From an uncultured Clostridia bacterium (lineage in GTDB: Bacteria; Bacillota; Clostridia; Peptostreptococcales; Anaerovoracaceae), in assembly GCA_934278925.1 (NCBI GenBank), contig CAKQWJ010000002.1, positions 62,001 through 126,000 on the forward strand: a DNA stretch of 64,000 nucleotides, read 5' to 3'. This document shows positions 16,816 to 26,094 of this stretch, one piece after another (the stretch's first letter is position 1; each line of letters begins with the position of its first letter). The position numbers were made by a program, and so were the translations under genes. The notes under the pieces were generated by a model that was not told the origin of the DNA, ran no database searches, and saw nothing but the letters and a program-made list of their open reading frames with translations.

Positions 16816-18030
16816 ATGCTAGAACTAGAAGATTTTGAAAAAGCAACGGAGATTGTCCAGAAAGTGGTTCGTCCCACCAATCTGGTGTACAGCGATTACT
16901 TTTCGGAAATGTGCGGAAACAAAGTTTATTTGAAACCGGAGAATATGCAGCTTACCGGCGCATACAAGATTCGCGGTGCGTACTATAAGATCAGCACATT
17001 GAGCGATGAAGAAAGAAGCCGAGGGCTGGTAGCGGCATCCGCCGGCAACCACGCCCAGGGTGTGGCTTACGCAGCAAAAGCCTACGGATGCAAAGCCACC
17101 ATTGTTATGCCCACCACCACACCGCTGATTAAAGTAAACCGCACCGAAAGCTACGGAGCGACCGTCGTTCTGTACGGCAATGTATATGACGAGGCGGCCG
17201 CCTACGCGAAGAAGCTGGCGGAAGAAGAAGGCATGACCTTTATCCATCCGTTTGATGATTTTACCGTGGCTACCGGACAGGGAACCATCGCCATGGAAAT
17301 CATCAAGGAACTCCCGCTGGTGGATGCCATCCTGATTCCGGTGGGGGGCGGCGGACTGGCCACCGGCGTTTCCACCCTGGCAAAGCTGCTGAAACCGAAT
17401 GTTCAGATTATCGCCGTAGAACCGGCCGGTGCAAACTCGCTTGAGCGGTCCCTGGAGGCCGGAGAGGTTCGCACCATGGAACACATCCAGACCATTGCGG
17501 ACGGCACGGCGGTAAAAACGCCGGGAGAAAACATCTTCCCATACCTGCAGAAGAACGTGGATCGGGTAATCACCGTAGAGGACGATGAACTGGTAGTGGC
17601 GTTCCTGGATATGGTAGAGAATCATAAGATGGTCGTGGAGAATTCCGGACTTCTTACCGTTGCGGCACTGAAGCACTTGGATTTCAAGGGAAAGAAGGTG
17701 GTTTCAATTCTGAGCGGTGGAAACACGGATATCATCACCATCTCCAACATCATTCAGAACGGTCTGATTATGAGAGATCGTATTTTTACCGTCTCGGTTA
17801 TGCTGCCGGACAAGCCGGGCGAGCTGGTTCGCGTGGCGCAGACCATTGCAGATGCCCAGGGCAACGTGGTCAAGCTGGAGCACAATCAGTTCGTCAGCGT
17901 AGACCGGAACCACAAGGTGGAGCTAAAGGTGACCATCGAAGCCTTCGGCACGGAGCATAAGCAGAAGATTATCAATGCCCTAAAGGCCCACGGTTTCGAT
18001 GAAACGGTGGAAACGGGCATCATGATGTAA
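16816..18030 (+). CDS. ilvA: Threonine ammonia-lyase (threonine dehydratase) with one ACT-like domain
   Basis: This PLP enzyme deaminates threonine to 2-oxobutyrate, the entry to isoleucine. At 404 residues it has the PLP-lysine motif TGAYKIRGAYYKI (about residue 50), SAGNHAQGVAYA, the glycine loop PVGGGGLATGVS and a single ACT-like domain from about residue 330 (FTVSVMLPDKPGELVRVAQT). This short form resembles TdcB-like and clostridial biosynthetic enzymes; placement at the end of ilvBND argues for a biosynthetic role here. AGGAGG precedes the ATG. Confidence 0.93.
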   Translation: MLELEDFEKATEIVQKVVRPTNLVYSDYFSEMCGNKVYLKPENMQLTGAYKIRGAYYKISTLSDEERSRGLVAASAGNHAQGVAYAAKAYGCKATIVMPTTTPLIKVNRTESYGATVVLYGNVYDEAAAYAKKLAEEEGMTFIHPFDDFTVATGQGTIAMEIIKELPLVDAILIPVGGGGLATGVSTLAKLLKPNVQIIAVEPAGANSLERSLEAGEVRTMEHIQTIADGTAVKTPGENIFPYLQKNVDRVITVEDDELVVAFLDMVENHKMVVENSGLLTVAALKHLDFKGKKVVSILSGGNTDIITISNIIQNGLIMRDRIFTVSVMLPDKPGELVRVAQTIADAQGNVVKLEHNQFVSVDRNHKVELKVTIEAFGTEHKQKIINALKAHGFDETVETGIMM

Positions 18031-18261
18031 TGTTTTTACCGAAATCGGAATGACGAGATAAGATGCTTCAAAAGGCGAACCTTCGGGAACGCCTTTTGAA
18101 TTGCTTGTATTTTGTACTGAAATAAAAACATTATTGTTTTTAAACAATAAAAATCTGTTTTATTTATGCATATGAACAAATAACGCGCTCTGGATTATTG
18201 TCAAAAACAAGGAATAGTGTGCTGTAAGCCTTGAAATATCAACATATGGATAATCTTATTG
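18031..18261. other. Intergenic region between ilvA and secG, with terminator
   Basis: An 11-bp hairpin (TTCAAAAGGCG/CGCCTTTTGAA, 18067-18100) with a T-rich tail ends the ilv operon. The remaining stretch is AT-rich and includes a small A/T hairpin around 18128-18152; no gene is seen before the secG promoter. Confidence 0.7.
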
Positions 18262-18290
18262 TTGACAAGCGTTCAATATAATGTTAGTAT
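18262..18290 (+). promoter_or_regulatory. secG promoter
   Basis: Consensus TTGACA (18262-18267) and TAGTAT (18285-18290) are spaced by 17 bases. Confidence 0.8.
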
Positions 18291-18338
18291 ACTTGAGTAA
18301 TTTTTTAGCTAGTACATAGTGTTAAAGGGGGTTCGAAT

Positions 18339-18572
18339 ATGCATACCGTGCTTATGGCAGTTCTTTTGGTTGTAAGTATCTTGATGATTATTGCAATTCT
18401 GCTGCAGTCCAGCAACAGCTCCGGCCTGTCCGGTTCGATTGCGGGCGGTGCAGAGCAGCTGTTCGGAAAGAGAAAGAGCAGAGGATACGATTCCATTCTG
18501 GCAAGAATTACCGTTGTGCTGGCAGTGGTTTATATCGCTGCAGCTCTGGCAATTGTTACATTGTTCAACTAG
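18339..18572 (+). CDS. secG: Protein translocase subunit SecG
   Basis: This small component of the SecYEG membrane channel assists SecA-driven protein export. The 77-residue protein has two hydrophobic helices (residues 3-22 and 53-75) joined by a glycine/serine-rich loop with the family pattern LLQSSNSSGLSGSIAGGAEQ and LFGKRKSRG. AAAGGGGG precedes the ATG. It is monocistronic between its own promoter and a downstream hairpin. Confidence 0.93.
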   Translation: MHTVLMAVLLVVSILMIIAILLQSSNSSGLSGSIAGGAEQLFGKRKSRGYDSILARITVVLAVVYIAAALAIVTLFN

Positions 18573-18614
18573 TTGCTTGCGGATTCTCGCACTTTTTAAC
18601 ATGGCAGACATATT

Positions 18615-18638
18615 TGAGGCACTTTTAGAAGTGCCTCA
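18615..18638 (+). terminator. Hairpin after secG
   Basis: A perfect 10-bp stem (TGAGGCACTT/AAGTGCCTCA) with a four-base loop is followed by an AT-rich but T-poor tail. It is probably a terminator, possibly leaky into hppA, because no clear promoter was seen between the two. Confidence 0.6.
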
Positions 18639-18694
18639 TAATATTGTTAAATATTATTACTATAAATTATTTTTTTAAGGAGGTTTAAGGCTAT

Positions 18695-20713
18695 ATGAAT
18701 TTATGGATTGCTCCTGTCTGCGCCTTGGTGGGCCTGCTTGTTGCTTTTTGCCTGACATCTTGGGTAAGCAAAGCGGACGCCGGCAACGACAGAATGAAAG
18801 AAATAGCCGGATTTATTCACGAGGGTGCCATGGCATTCCTCAAGAGAGAATACAAGACCATGGTTGTGGTTATTGCGGTTCTCTTCGTTGTTATCGGATT
18901 CTGCATTAACTGGACATCCGCAGTGCTGTACGTAGTTGGTGCGCTGCTGTCCGTACTGGCAGGATTCTTCGGTATGAACGTTGCCACAAAAGGAAATGTT
19001 CGTACCGCAAACGCTGCGATGACTCACGGTATGCCGCGTGCGCTTCAGATTGCGTTCCGTTCCGGTGCCGTTATGGGTCTCTGCGTATCCGGACTGGGTC
19101 TCCTGGGTCTGGGCATCGTATTCGTTGTTCTGGACATGGCAACCATCCAGCAGTGCGTCACCAGTTTTGGACTGGGTGCTTCCTCCATGGCTCTGTTCGG
19201 CCGTGTAGGCGGTGGTATCTATACCAAGGCTGCAGACGTTGGTGCGGACCTGGTTGGTAAGGTAGAAGCCGGCATCCCGGAAGACGATCCGAGAAACCCG
19301 GCAGTTATTGCCGACAACGTAGGTGACAACGTCGGTGACGTTGCCGGAATGGGTTCCGACCTGTTCGAATCCTATGTTGGATCCATCATCTCCGCCGTTA
19401 CTCTGGCTGCTGTTGCCGTAAATGAGTCCGGTGAGATGTCCATCTTCAACGAAACAACAGCTGCGCTGTTCCCGATGCTGATTGCCGCAATCGGCCTGAT
19501 TGCATCCGTACTGGGAATCATGGCAGTACGCGGCGGCGACAACGTGAACCCGGCAAAGGCTCTGAACATGGGAACCTATGTCAGCGGTATTATCGTAATC
19601 ATCGCTTCCGTATTCCTCAGCAAGAACATGCTGGGATCTCTGAACTATGCATGGGCAATTATTGCCGGTCTGCTGGTTGGTATCATCATCGGTCAGCTCA
19701 CCGAGATTTATACGTCCGATGCACACAAGTTCGTTAAGAGCATCGCAGAACAGTCTCAGACCGGTTCTGCTACCACCATCATTTCCGGACTGTCCGTTGG
19801 CATGATGTCCACCATTTGGCCGATTCTGTTCATCGCTGTTGGCATCATCGTGGCATACAACTTTGCCGGCCTGTACGGTATCGCACTGGCTGCCGTAGGT
19901 ATGCTGTCCACCACCGGAATGACCGTTGCAGTCGATGCTTACGGTCCGGTTTCCGACAATGCCGGCGGTATCGCTGAGATGTCCGAACTTCCGGAAGATG
20001 TACGTCACATCACCGATACACTGGATTCCGTTGGAAACACCACCGCTGCAATCGGTAAGGGATTTGCAATCGGTTCCGCAGCGCTCACCGCACTGGCACT
20101 GTTCGCTTCCTTCGCAACCACCGCAAAGCTGCAGCAGATCAGCCTGCTGGATCCGATGGTAATCGTTGGTCTGTTCATCGGCGCAATGCTGCCATTTGCA
20201 TTCTCCGCAATGACCATGAGCTCCGTTGGTAAGGCTGCGAACCAGATGATCGAAGAAGTTAGAAGACAGTTCCGTGAGGATAAGGGAATCATGGAAGGAA
20301 CTTCCAAGCCGAACTATGCACGCTGCGTAGATATTTCCACTTCTGCAGCACTCCACGAGATGATTGCTCCGGGAATCCTGGCAATCGTTGCCCCGGTTGC
20401 AATCGGATTGCTTCTGGGCACCGAATCTCTGGGTGGACTGCTGGCAGGTGCTCTGGCTTCCGGCGTACTCCTGGCAATCATGATGGCCAATGCCGGTGGT
20501 GCATGGGATAACGCAAAGAAGTACATCGAGAGCGGTGTATACGGCGGAAAGGGAAGCGAAAGCCACAAGGCTGCTGTCGTTGGTGATACGGTCGGCGATC
20601 CGTTCAAGGATACTTCCGGTCCTTCCATCAACATCCTGATCAAGCTGATGACTATCGTATCTCTGGTATTCGCACCGCTGTTCGTACAGTACGGTGGAAT
20701 CCTGTTCAAATAG
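18695..20713 (+). CDS. hppA: Membrane-bound ion-translocating pyrophosphatase, K+-dependent type
   Basis: This multi-span enzyme hydrolyses pyrophosphate and pumps H+ and/or Na+ out of the cell. The 672-residue protein carries the pyrophosphate-binding acidic motif (DVGADLVGKVEAGIPEDDPR, then NPAVIADNVGDNVGD) and the C-terminal mirror motif AVVGDTVGDPFKDTSGPS. In GNTTAAIGKG the Ala at the diagnostic position (Lys in K+-independent enzymes) indicates K+ dependence. Whether it pumps Na+ or H+ cannot be read reliably. AAGGAGG precedes the ATG. It lets pyrophosphate from anabolism energise the membrane in a fermenter. Confidence 0.96.
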   Translation: MNLWIAPVCALVGLLVAFCLTSWVSKADAGNDRMKEIAGFIHEGAMAFLKREYKTMVVVIAVLFVVIGFCINWTSAVLYVVGALLSVLAGFFGMNVATKGNVRTANAAMTHGMPRALQIAFRSGAVMGLCVSGLGLLGLGIVFVVLDMATIQQCVTSFGLGASSMALFGRVGGGIYTKAADVGADLVGKVEAGIPEDDPRNPAVIADNVGDNVGDVAGMGSDLFESYVGSIISAVTLAAVAVNESGEMSIFNETTAALFPMLIAAIGLIASVLGIMAVRGGDNVNPAKALNMGTYVSGIIVIIASVFLSKNMLGSLNYAWAIIAGLLVGIIIGQLTEIYTSDAHKFVKSIAEQSQTGSATTIISGLSVGMMSTIWPILFIAVGIIVAYNFAGLYGIALAAVGMLSTTGMTVAVDAYGPVSDNAGGIAEMSELPEDVRHITDTLDSVGNTTAAIGKGFAIGSAALTALALFASFATTAKLQQISLLDPMVIVGLFIGAMLPFAFSAMTMSSVGKAANQMIEEVRRQFREDKGIMEGTSKPNYARCVDISTSAALHEMIAPGILAIVAPVAIGLLLGTESLGGLLAGALASGVLLAIMMANAGGAWDNAKKYIESGVYGGKGSESHKAAVVGDTVGDPFKDTSGPSINILIKLMTIVSLVFAPLFVQYGGILFK

Positions 20714-20741
20714 AAGTGTTTTTATTTGAGTAATACGTATA

Positions 20742-20778
20742 TAAGCCGGTGCATTTTGGCGTGCACCGGCTGTTTTTA
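20742..20778 (+). terminator. Terminator of hppA
   Basis: AGCCGGTGCA/TGCACCGGCT stem with an eight-base loop, followed by GTTTTTATT. Confidence 0.85.
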
Positions 20779-20791
20779 TTAAGATAAATTG

Positions 20792-20820
20792 TTGATTTGA
20801 ACAATTTTTAATGATAAAAT
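20792..20820 (+). promoter_or_regulatory. pheST promoter
   Basis: TTGATT (20792-20797) and TAAAAT (20815-20820) at 17-base spacing lie about 45 bases before pheS. The leader is too short for a T-box. Confidence 0.7.
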
Positions 20821-20864
20821 ACTACGGTAATTATATTAAGCAGACTACAAGGAGGGATTAAGTC

Positions 20865-21902
20865 ATGCTAGAGAGATTAGAATCAATTAAAGAACTGGGT
20901 CTGAAGAAGATCAAAGAGACCGAAACTCTGGATCAGCTTCAGGAAGTTCGCCGGGAACTGACCGGAAAGAAGGGAGAACTGACGGCCGTACTGAAGAGCC
21001 TGGGTTCTCTGGAACCGGAAATGAGAAAAACCGTTGGAATGAGAGCGAATGAGATTAAGAATCATTTCGCAGAGAAAATTCAAGAAAGAGAAGATGAGAT
21101 CGTTGAGAATCAGAGTGCACTTGACGAAGAAATCGATTTGACCTTACCTGGAAATCCTGTAAGCCAGGGTGCACTCCATCCGATCACACAGATGCAGTAT
21201 GACTTGAACGATGCCTTTCTCTCCTTGGGCTTTGAAATATTTAGCGAAGATGATATCAGCAGCGAAATGTTCGCCTTTGATAATCTGAATTTCCCACCGG
21301 ACCATCCGGCAAGACAGTCCATGGATACCTATTGGATTGAAGGTACCGAGGACAAGCAGGGGGCAGAGAGACTTTGCCTGCGCCCGCACCTCACCGGCGG
21401 TTCCGTCCGTTACCTGAGAGAGCACGGCGCACCGGCACGTTTCGTCTATCCGGGCCGCGTATATCGTAACGAAAATACGGATGCCCGCCACGAGAGAGCG
21501 TTCTATCAGTATGAAGCGCTGATTGTGGACAAGGATCTGTCCTTCTCCTCCGGAAAGGTAATGATTCAGGCCCTGTTGGAGAAGGTATTCGGCCGGAAGG
21601 TTAACGTTCGCATGAGAGAAGGATTCTTCCCATTCACGGAACCGGGATATGAAATTGACATGGAATGCCAGGTATGCCACGGAAAGGGCTGCCGTGTCTG
21701 CAATCAGAACGGCTGGATTGAAGTGGCGCCGGGCGGTGTCATCAACCCGAACGTTGTCCGTGCAGCCGGTCTGGATCCGGACGTATACACCGGATTCTAC
21801 ACCAACATCGGACTGGACCGTTTTGTTATGATGAGATATGGTATCGATGATGTTCGTTTCTTCCACAGCACCGATCTCAGATTCTTTGAGCAGTTCAAGT
21901 AG
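20865..21902 (+). CDS. pheS: Phenylalanyl-tRNA synthetase alpha subunit
   Basis: This is the catalytic subunit of the alpha2-beta2 class II synthetase charging tRNA-Phe. The 345-residue protein has an N-terminal coiled-coil (residues 1-95), class II motif 2 (FVYPGRVYRNENTDARHERAFYQYE) and motif 3 (GLDRFVMMRYGIDDVRFF). A four-cysteine cluster (CQVCHGKGCRVC) common in bacterial PheS is present near residue 266. AAGGAGG precedes the ATG, and pheT follows after 18 bases. Confidence 0.97.
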   Translation: MLERLESIKELGLKKIKETETLDQLQEVRRELTGKKGELTAVLKSLGSLEPEMRKTVGMRANEIKNHFAEKIQEREDEIVENQSALDEEIDLTLPGNPVSQGALHPITQMQYDLNDAFLSLGFEIFSEDDISSEMFAFDNLNFPPDHPARQSMDTYWIEGTEDKQGAERLCLRPHLTGGSVRYLREHGAPARFVYPGRVYRNENTDARHERAFYQYEALIVDKDLSFSSGKVMIQALLEKVFGRKVNVRMREGFFPFTEPGYEIDMECQVCHGKGCRVCNQNGWIEVAPGGVINPNVVRAAGLDPDVYTGFYTNIGLDRFVMMRYGIDDVRFFHSTDLRFFEQFK

Positions 21903-21920
21903 TAAAGGGAGGAAATTAGC

Positions 21921-24344
21921 ATGAAAGTATCATTAAATTGGGTAAAAAAATATGTCGATTTGCCGGAAGATTTGACGCCGAAGCAGATTTCTTTCGACTT
22001 AACCATGAGAACCGTAGAGGTAGAGGATGTCATTGACACTTCCGAGAAGTTCCACGATATCGTTGTGGGTAAAATTCTGGAAGTAAAAGAACATCCGAAT
22101 GCCGACCAGCTCCGGGTATGCATCGTAGAATGCGGCGAGGACGAGCCGAAGCAGATTGTCTGCGGTGGTTCCAACCTGTACGAAGGGGAGATGGTAGTTG
22201 TCTCCAAGCCGGGTGCGGAAGTGTTCTGGCACGGCGAAGATTCCCTGGTTAAAATCAAAGAATCCAAACTGAGAGGCGTGCCTTCCTACGGAATGATCTG
22301 CGGCGCGACGGAAGTGTATCTGGAATCCTATTTCCCGCTGGAAGATGAGCACATGATTGTAGACCTCAGCGGTGTAGACTGCGAAGTGGGTCAGAACGTT
22401 TCCGAAATCATCGGCATGAACGATGTTGTTTTCGATATCGACAACAAGTCCCTTACCAACCGTCCGGACCTGTGGGGTCATTACGGCATCGCGAGAGAAC
22501 TGGCGGCCATCTATAAGTGCCCGCTGAAGCCGCTGCCGGAAGCAGACCTGCCAAAGGACTTGCCGGAATACCGCATCGATGTGGAATCTCCGGAGAAGTG
22601 CCCGAGATATGCGGCGATTGAAATTGAGAACGTATATGAAAAACCGGCGCCAATTTGGATGCAGACTGCACTTCTGAATGCCGGCATGCGCCCAATCAAT
22701 GCGATTGTGGACATCACCAACTACATCATGCTGTCCGTGGGACAGCCGACACACGGCTTCGACCGCACTCACGTAGACGGTTCCCATATCATCGTTCGGA
22801 ATGCAAAGAAAGATGAGAAGCTGACTCTGCTGGATCACGCACTGCTGGATCTTACCGAAGAGGACCTGGTCATCTGCGACGAGCACGATCCGATGGCGTT
22901 GGCGGGAATCCGCGGCGGCATCAAGGACTCCATTCTGCCGGAAACCACCGGCGTGGTAATCGAGGTAGCTACTTTTACAGCGGGAACAATTCGGCAGACC
23001 GGAAAGCGTTTTGACGAGAAGACCGACGCTTCCATCCGCTACGAAAAGGGATTGGACACCCAGCGTGTGGACCAGGGTATTGCCATGGCCGCAAAACTGT
23101 TCCGCGAGATTTTCCCGGAAAGCAAAATCGTTGCTTTCGGCGATGTGGATCCGACTCCGACTACGAGAAACGAAATCGATGTCACTCAGGAATTCCTGAA
23201 TGTTCGTCTGGGCAAAGCGCTTCCGTCGGAAGAAATTCTGGACATCCTCACACGTTTGGGATATGACGTAACTTTGACTGACGGCACCTATCACTGCGTG
23301 GTTCCGACCTATCGTTCTACCGGTGACGTCAGCGTCAAGGACGACGTACTGGGAGACATTGCAAGAATCTACTGTTACGAGAATTTTGAAATGAAACCTC
23401 TGCCGGTGAACTTCGAACATGCGGTTCGCCAGCCGAAGGAACAGTTGGACAGAAGAATCCGTGAATACCTTGCGTTCCGCTGTGGCTTCAACGAGATTTT
23501 CACCTATCCTTGGATTGATGAAAAATACATCCAGGCCGCAAAAATCGACACATCGGAAGCCATCCGCCTGGCAACTCCGCCGGCACCGGAACTGGCTATT
23601 TTGCGCCAGTCTCTGATTCCGGGCATGCTGGAAGCAGCGGTAAAGAACCTGAGATATTACGATGAGTTCAAGGTGTTCGAAGTTGCGCAAACGTTCCACA
23701 AGGGCGAATATCACGAATCCTGTGAGGAGGAAATTCTGCCGGTTCACAAGAAGCTGCTCTCCGGAATTATTGTGGGAAGAGATGCGAAGAAGGACTTCTT
23801 CGATGTAAAGGGTGTTCTGGAGTCCATGTCCCGCTTCTGCCACATGGAAGATCTCACCTTCAAGCAGAAGGAGAAGCCATCCTGGGCAGACGACAAGGTA
23901 TATCTGAACGTATTCCACAAGGGCAAGAACATCGGCTCTCTGGGACTGGTATCCGTTCAGGCCATGAATGCGGCCGGAATCAGCAGAACGCAGGTGGCAT
24001 TCTTCGAACTAAATTTCGACGAGATGATTCCGCTGAACTCCAGAACCAACGAGTTCCACCATCTGCCGCAGTATCCGCTGGTAGAGCAGGATCTGTCCAT
24101 TCTGGTAGATGAGTCCGTAAAGTGGCACGATGTATCGGAAGCGATTCGTCACATGGTGAAGAAGTACGAGTTCATCGAAGAGTACCGCGGAAAGCAGATT
24201 CCGGAAGGAAAGAAGTCCCTGGTATTCCGAGTATGGATTGGAAACGACGACAGCACTATGACTTCAAAGCAGATTGACAAGAAGATGGCGGCAGTCATGA
24301 AGTCTCTGCAAAAGAAGTGCGGCGCTGCGCTTCGGGAAGAGTAG
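21921..24344 (+). CDS. pheT: Phenylalanyl-tRNA synthetase beta subunit
   Basis: The beta subunit recognises tRNA-Phe and edits mischarged Tyr-tRNA. The 807-residue product has the N-terminal tRNA-binding OB fold (about 40-155, VVGKILEVKEHPNADQL), the B3/B4 editing region (about 210-375), the B5 domain, the catalytic-like core and a C-terminal anticodon-binding domain (HHLPQYPLVEQDLSILVDE onward). GGGAGGAAATTAGC precedes the ATG. The length is typical of the family. Confidence 0.97.
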   Translation: MKVSLNWVKKYVDLPEDLTPKQISFDLTMRTVEVEDVIDTSEKFHDIVVGKILEVKEHPNADQLRVCIVECGEDEPKQIVCGGSNLYEGEMVVVSKPGAEVFWHGEDSLVKIKESKLRGVPSYGMICGATEVYLESYFPLEDEHMIVDLSGVDCEVGQNVSEIIGMNDVVFDIDNKSLTNRPDLWGHYGIARELAAIYKCPLKPLPEADLPKDLPEYRIDVESPEKCPRYAAIEIENVYEKPAPIWMQTALLNAGMRPINAIVDITNYIMLSVGQPTHGFDRTHVDGSHIIVRNAKKDEKLTLLDHALLDLTEEDLVICDEHDPMALAGIRGGIKDSILPETTGVVIEVATFTAGTIRQTGKRFDEKTDASIRYEKGLDTQRVDQGIAMAAKLFREIFPESKIVAFGDVDPTPTTRNEIDVTQEFLNVRLGKALPSEEILDILTRLGYDVTLTDGTYHCVVPTYRSTGDVSVKDDVLGDIARIYCYENFEMKPLPVNFEHAVRQPKEQLDRRIREYLAFRCGFNEIFTYPWIDEKYIQAAKIDTSEAIRLATPPAPELAILRQSLIPGMLEAAVKNLRYYDEFKVFEVAQTFHKGEYHESCEEEILPVHKKLLSGIIVGRDAKKDFFDVKGVLESMSRFCHMEDLTFKQKEKPSWADDKVYLNVFHKGKNIGSLGLVSVQAMNAAGISRTQVAFFELNFDEMIPLNSRTNEFHHLPQYPLVEQDLSILVDESVKWHDVSEAIRHMVKKYEFIEEYRGKQIPEGKKSLVFRVWIGNDDSTMTSKQIDKKMAAVMKSLQKKCGAALREE

Positions 24345-24394
24345 GGCGTACGGACGAGTCTTGACTTTAAGTTCAAGTGAAATTCGGTAAAAAT

Positions 24395-24438
24395 AAATCG
24401 GATAATCATAGCGATGATGCTATGGTTATCCGATTTTT
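24395..24438 (+). terminator. Terminator of pheST
   Basis: AAATCGGATAATCATAGC pairs with GCTATGGTTATCCGATTT around a six-base loop and is followed by further T. It lies between convergent pheT and thiN and may act both ways. Confidence 0.85.
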
Positions 24439-24470
24439 GAGTTAAAATTCAGATATTGAAGCTGATAACG

Positions 24471-25109
24471 TTACCGGTCGCCGGAGCGAGCAATCAGCAG
24501 CGTTCCGTCCTGAACATGAATCTCCACCGTATCTTCCTTGAATTCATTGCTCACTCCCAGAGTGGAAGCTCGTTCCAGTGAGGCGCCGGTCAAATCGTAT
24601 TTGGCACCGCAAATATCGATTCCGGAAGCCTCTGCATTCAATGAAACGAGGCCGAAATACTTATACCGCGCGTCTCGCTTCAAGGTACATTCGGAATCCT
24701 TCAGCAGCTCCATTCTATTTTTGCCGTCGATGAATTCCATGCGTTCAAATGAGCCGTAATATTTGTCCAGAAGGCCGATATTTCCCATGGTATGATCCAG
24801 CCGGCCGCCCATGCCGCCAAGAAGGATTACGTTCCGAAAGCCCTTCTCCAGGGCGTGGGCCAACGCCGCCTCCGTATCAGTAAGATCCTTCTCCGCCGGA
24901 TAGGTGATGTAGATACAGTCGAAATCTTCGTCCAGGGTGGTGGAGTCGAAATCGCCGATGACGCAGTCCGGCTGCAGTCCGAACTCCCGAGCGCGGTTCT
25001 GGCCGCCATCCGCCGCGATGATGTAATCCGCCGATTCCGCCAGCTCCTGAGCCATTTCCGAGGTGACACATTCCATGTAAGATAATAGGATCAAGCAGGT
25101 ATTTTGCAT
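24471..25109 (-). CDS. thiN: Thiamine pyrophosphokinase
   Basis: The enzyme transfers pyrophosphate from ATP to thiamine to make thiamine diphosphate, the cofactor used by acetolactate synthase among others. The product of 212 residues has the catalytic-domain motifs AADGGQNRA and PDCVIGDFDST, AEKDLTDTEAALAHA and GGMGGRLDHTMGN, then a C-terminal thiamine-binding beta domain. ATG 25109 is chosen because AAGGAGA precedes it; the 36 codons of open frame before it look like intergenic sequence. Monocistronic. Confidence 0.95.
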   Translation of the reverse strand: MQNTCLILLSYMECVTSEMAQELAESADYIIAADGGQNRAREFGLQPDCVIGDFDSTTLDEDFDCIYITYPAEKDLTDTEAALAHALEKGFRNVILLGGMGGRLDHTMGNIGLLDKYYGSFERMEFIDGKNRMELLKDSECTLKRDARYKYFGLVSLNAEASGIDICGAKYDLTGASLERASTLGVSNEFKEDTVEIHVQDGTLLIARSGDR

Positions 25110-25196
25110 GATGTTCTCCTTTTCGCTTTTACTTGATATTTTATACCATTTATTATAAAATATCCGATAGTCTATTTGCAAATGAAAGGAATTGAA

Positions 25197-26024
25197 ATGA
25201 GCGAAGAACAGAAACAATCTTATTTCAGAATTCGAACGAATCCCATGCGAATTCGCCAGGCCGCTTCCATGAACCTGAACGGCTACTGGTGGATTTATTT
25301 CATCGGGATTTTCGTATATTACTTTTTCTCGGATATATTGATCAATATCGTCAGCCGCTACTTCCCGTCGGGCTACATGGTCATTCCCATGTCCAACCTG
25401 TCGGAGGAAATTCAGAAGTCCGTGGCTATGCCGCAGATTCCTGTGGTGCTGTTTTTCTACGTACTGCTGATGAGCGGTGCCTTTGAGCTGGGGCGAGCGG
25501 TGTACTCCCTGTCCGCGCTACGGAATCGGCTGGTGATTCCGAGACTGGTTTTCGAGGGATTCTCCGTATACTTCCGGGCGACCGCAATCTGCATTATCCG
25601 GTACCTGCTGACCGCCTTAGGCTTCATGTGCTTCTTTTTCCCGGGAATCGTGGTGAATTACGCCTACAGTCAGGCGTACTATCTCCTGGCAGAAGATGAG
25701 AAGCGGAGCGTCATCGACTGCCTGCGGGAGAGCCGCCGGATGATGGTGGGTAACAAGCTCACCCTGTTTCGGCTGGATCTGACCTACTTCTTTCTGGTTT
25801 TCGCCAGCTATCTTCCGTCCTATATTTTGGTGGGCAACGGCGTGGTAAGCGTGGACGGGATTAATGGAATGCTGACTTTCTACCTGCTGCAGATTCCGTA
25901 CTTCATGGCCATGAGCAGCTTCTGCATGGGCCGAACGGTATTCTACGAGCTCCTTCGGTTCGGCAGCTTCAAGAATTTCAAATACCGAGGAGAAGACTTC
26001 TTCCGCGAGATCGGTTCGCTTTAG
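25197..26024 (+). CDS. DUF975-like integral membrane protein
   Basis: This 275-residue membrane protein of unknown function has several hydrophobic segments, at about 24-50, 78-100, 125-160 and 190-245. The motif pattern (RQAASMNLNGYWW near the N-terminus and ARESRRMM-like LRESRRMMVGNK in the middle) recalls the DUF975 family common in Firmicutes. ATG 25197 is preceded by GAAAGGA at six bases; two earlier in-frame starts overlap that site. It is divergent from thiN with a very short intergenic gap. Confidence 0.7.
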   Translation: MSEEQKQSYFRIRTNPMRIRQAASMNLNGYWWIYFIGIFVYYFFSDILINIVSRYFPSGYMVIPMSNLSEEIQKSVAMPQIPVVLFFYVLLMSGAFELGRAVYSLSALRNRLVIPRLVFEGFSVYFRATAICIIRYLLTALGFMCFFFPGIVVNYAYSQAYYLLAEDEKRSVIDCLRESRRMMVGNKLTLFRLDLTYFFLVFASYLPSYILVGNGVVSVDGINGMLTFYLLQIPYFMAMSSFCMGRTVFYELLRFGSFKNFKYRGEDFFREIGSL

Positions 26025-26060
26025 GAGTTCTTATAAAAAAAGAATTATCGCGTATATGAG

Positions 26061-26094
26061 AAAACGAGCCCGATTAATGTTCGGACTCGTTTTT
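26061..26094. terminator. Bidirectional terminator overlapping the stop codon of the rluD-like gene
   Basis: AAAACGAG-CCCGA and TTCGG-ACTCGTTTT form the stem between convergent genes. The TAA stop of the minus-strand gene (26074-26076) lies in the loop, so the last codons of that gene form one arm. Confidence 0.8.

Noticed and set aside
18701..20566. A 621-codon open frame on the minus strand opposite hppA
   Set aside because: Its composition (rich in His, Cys, Gln and Asn) is that of a reversed coding strand, it has no ribosome binding site and it lies entirely opposite a clear family member.
21999..23918. A 639-codon open frame on the minus strand opposite pheT
   Set aside because: Antisense shadow of a conserved gene; no start signal and no recognisable domain.
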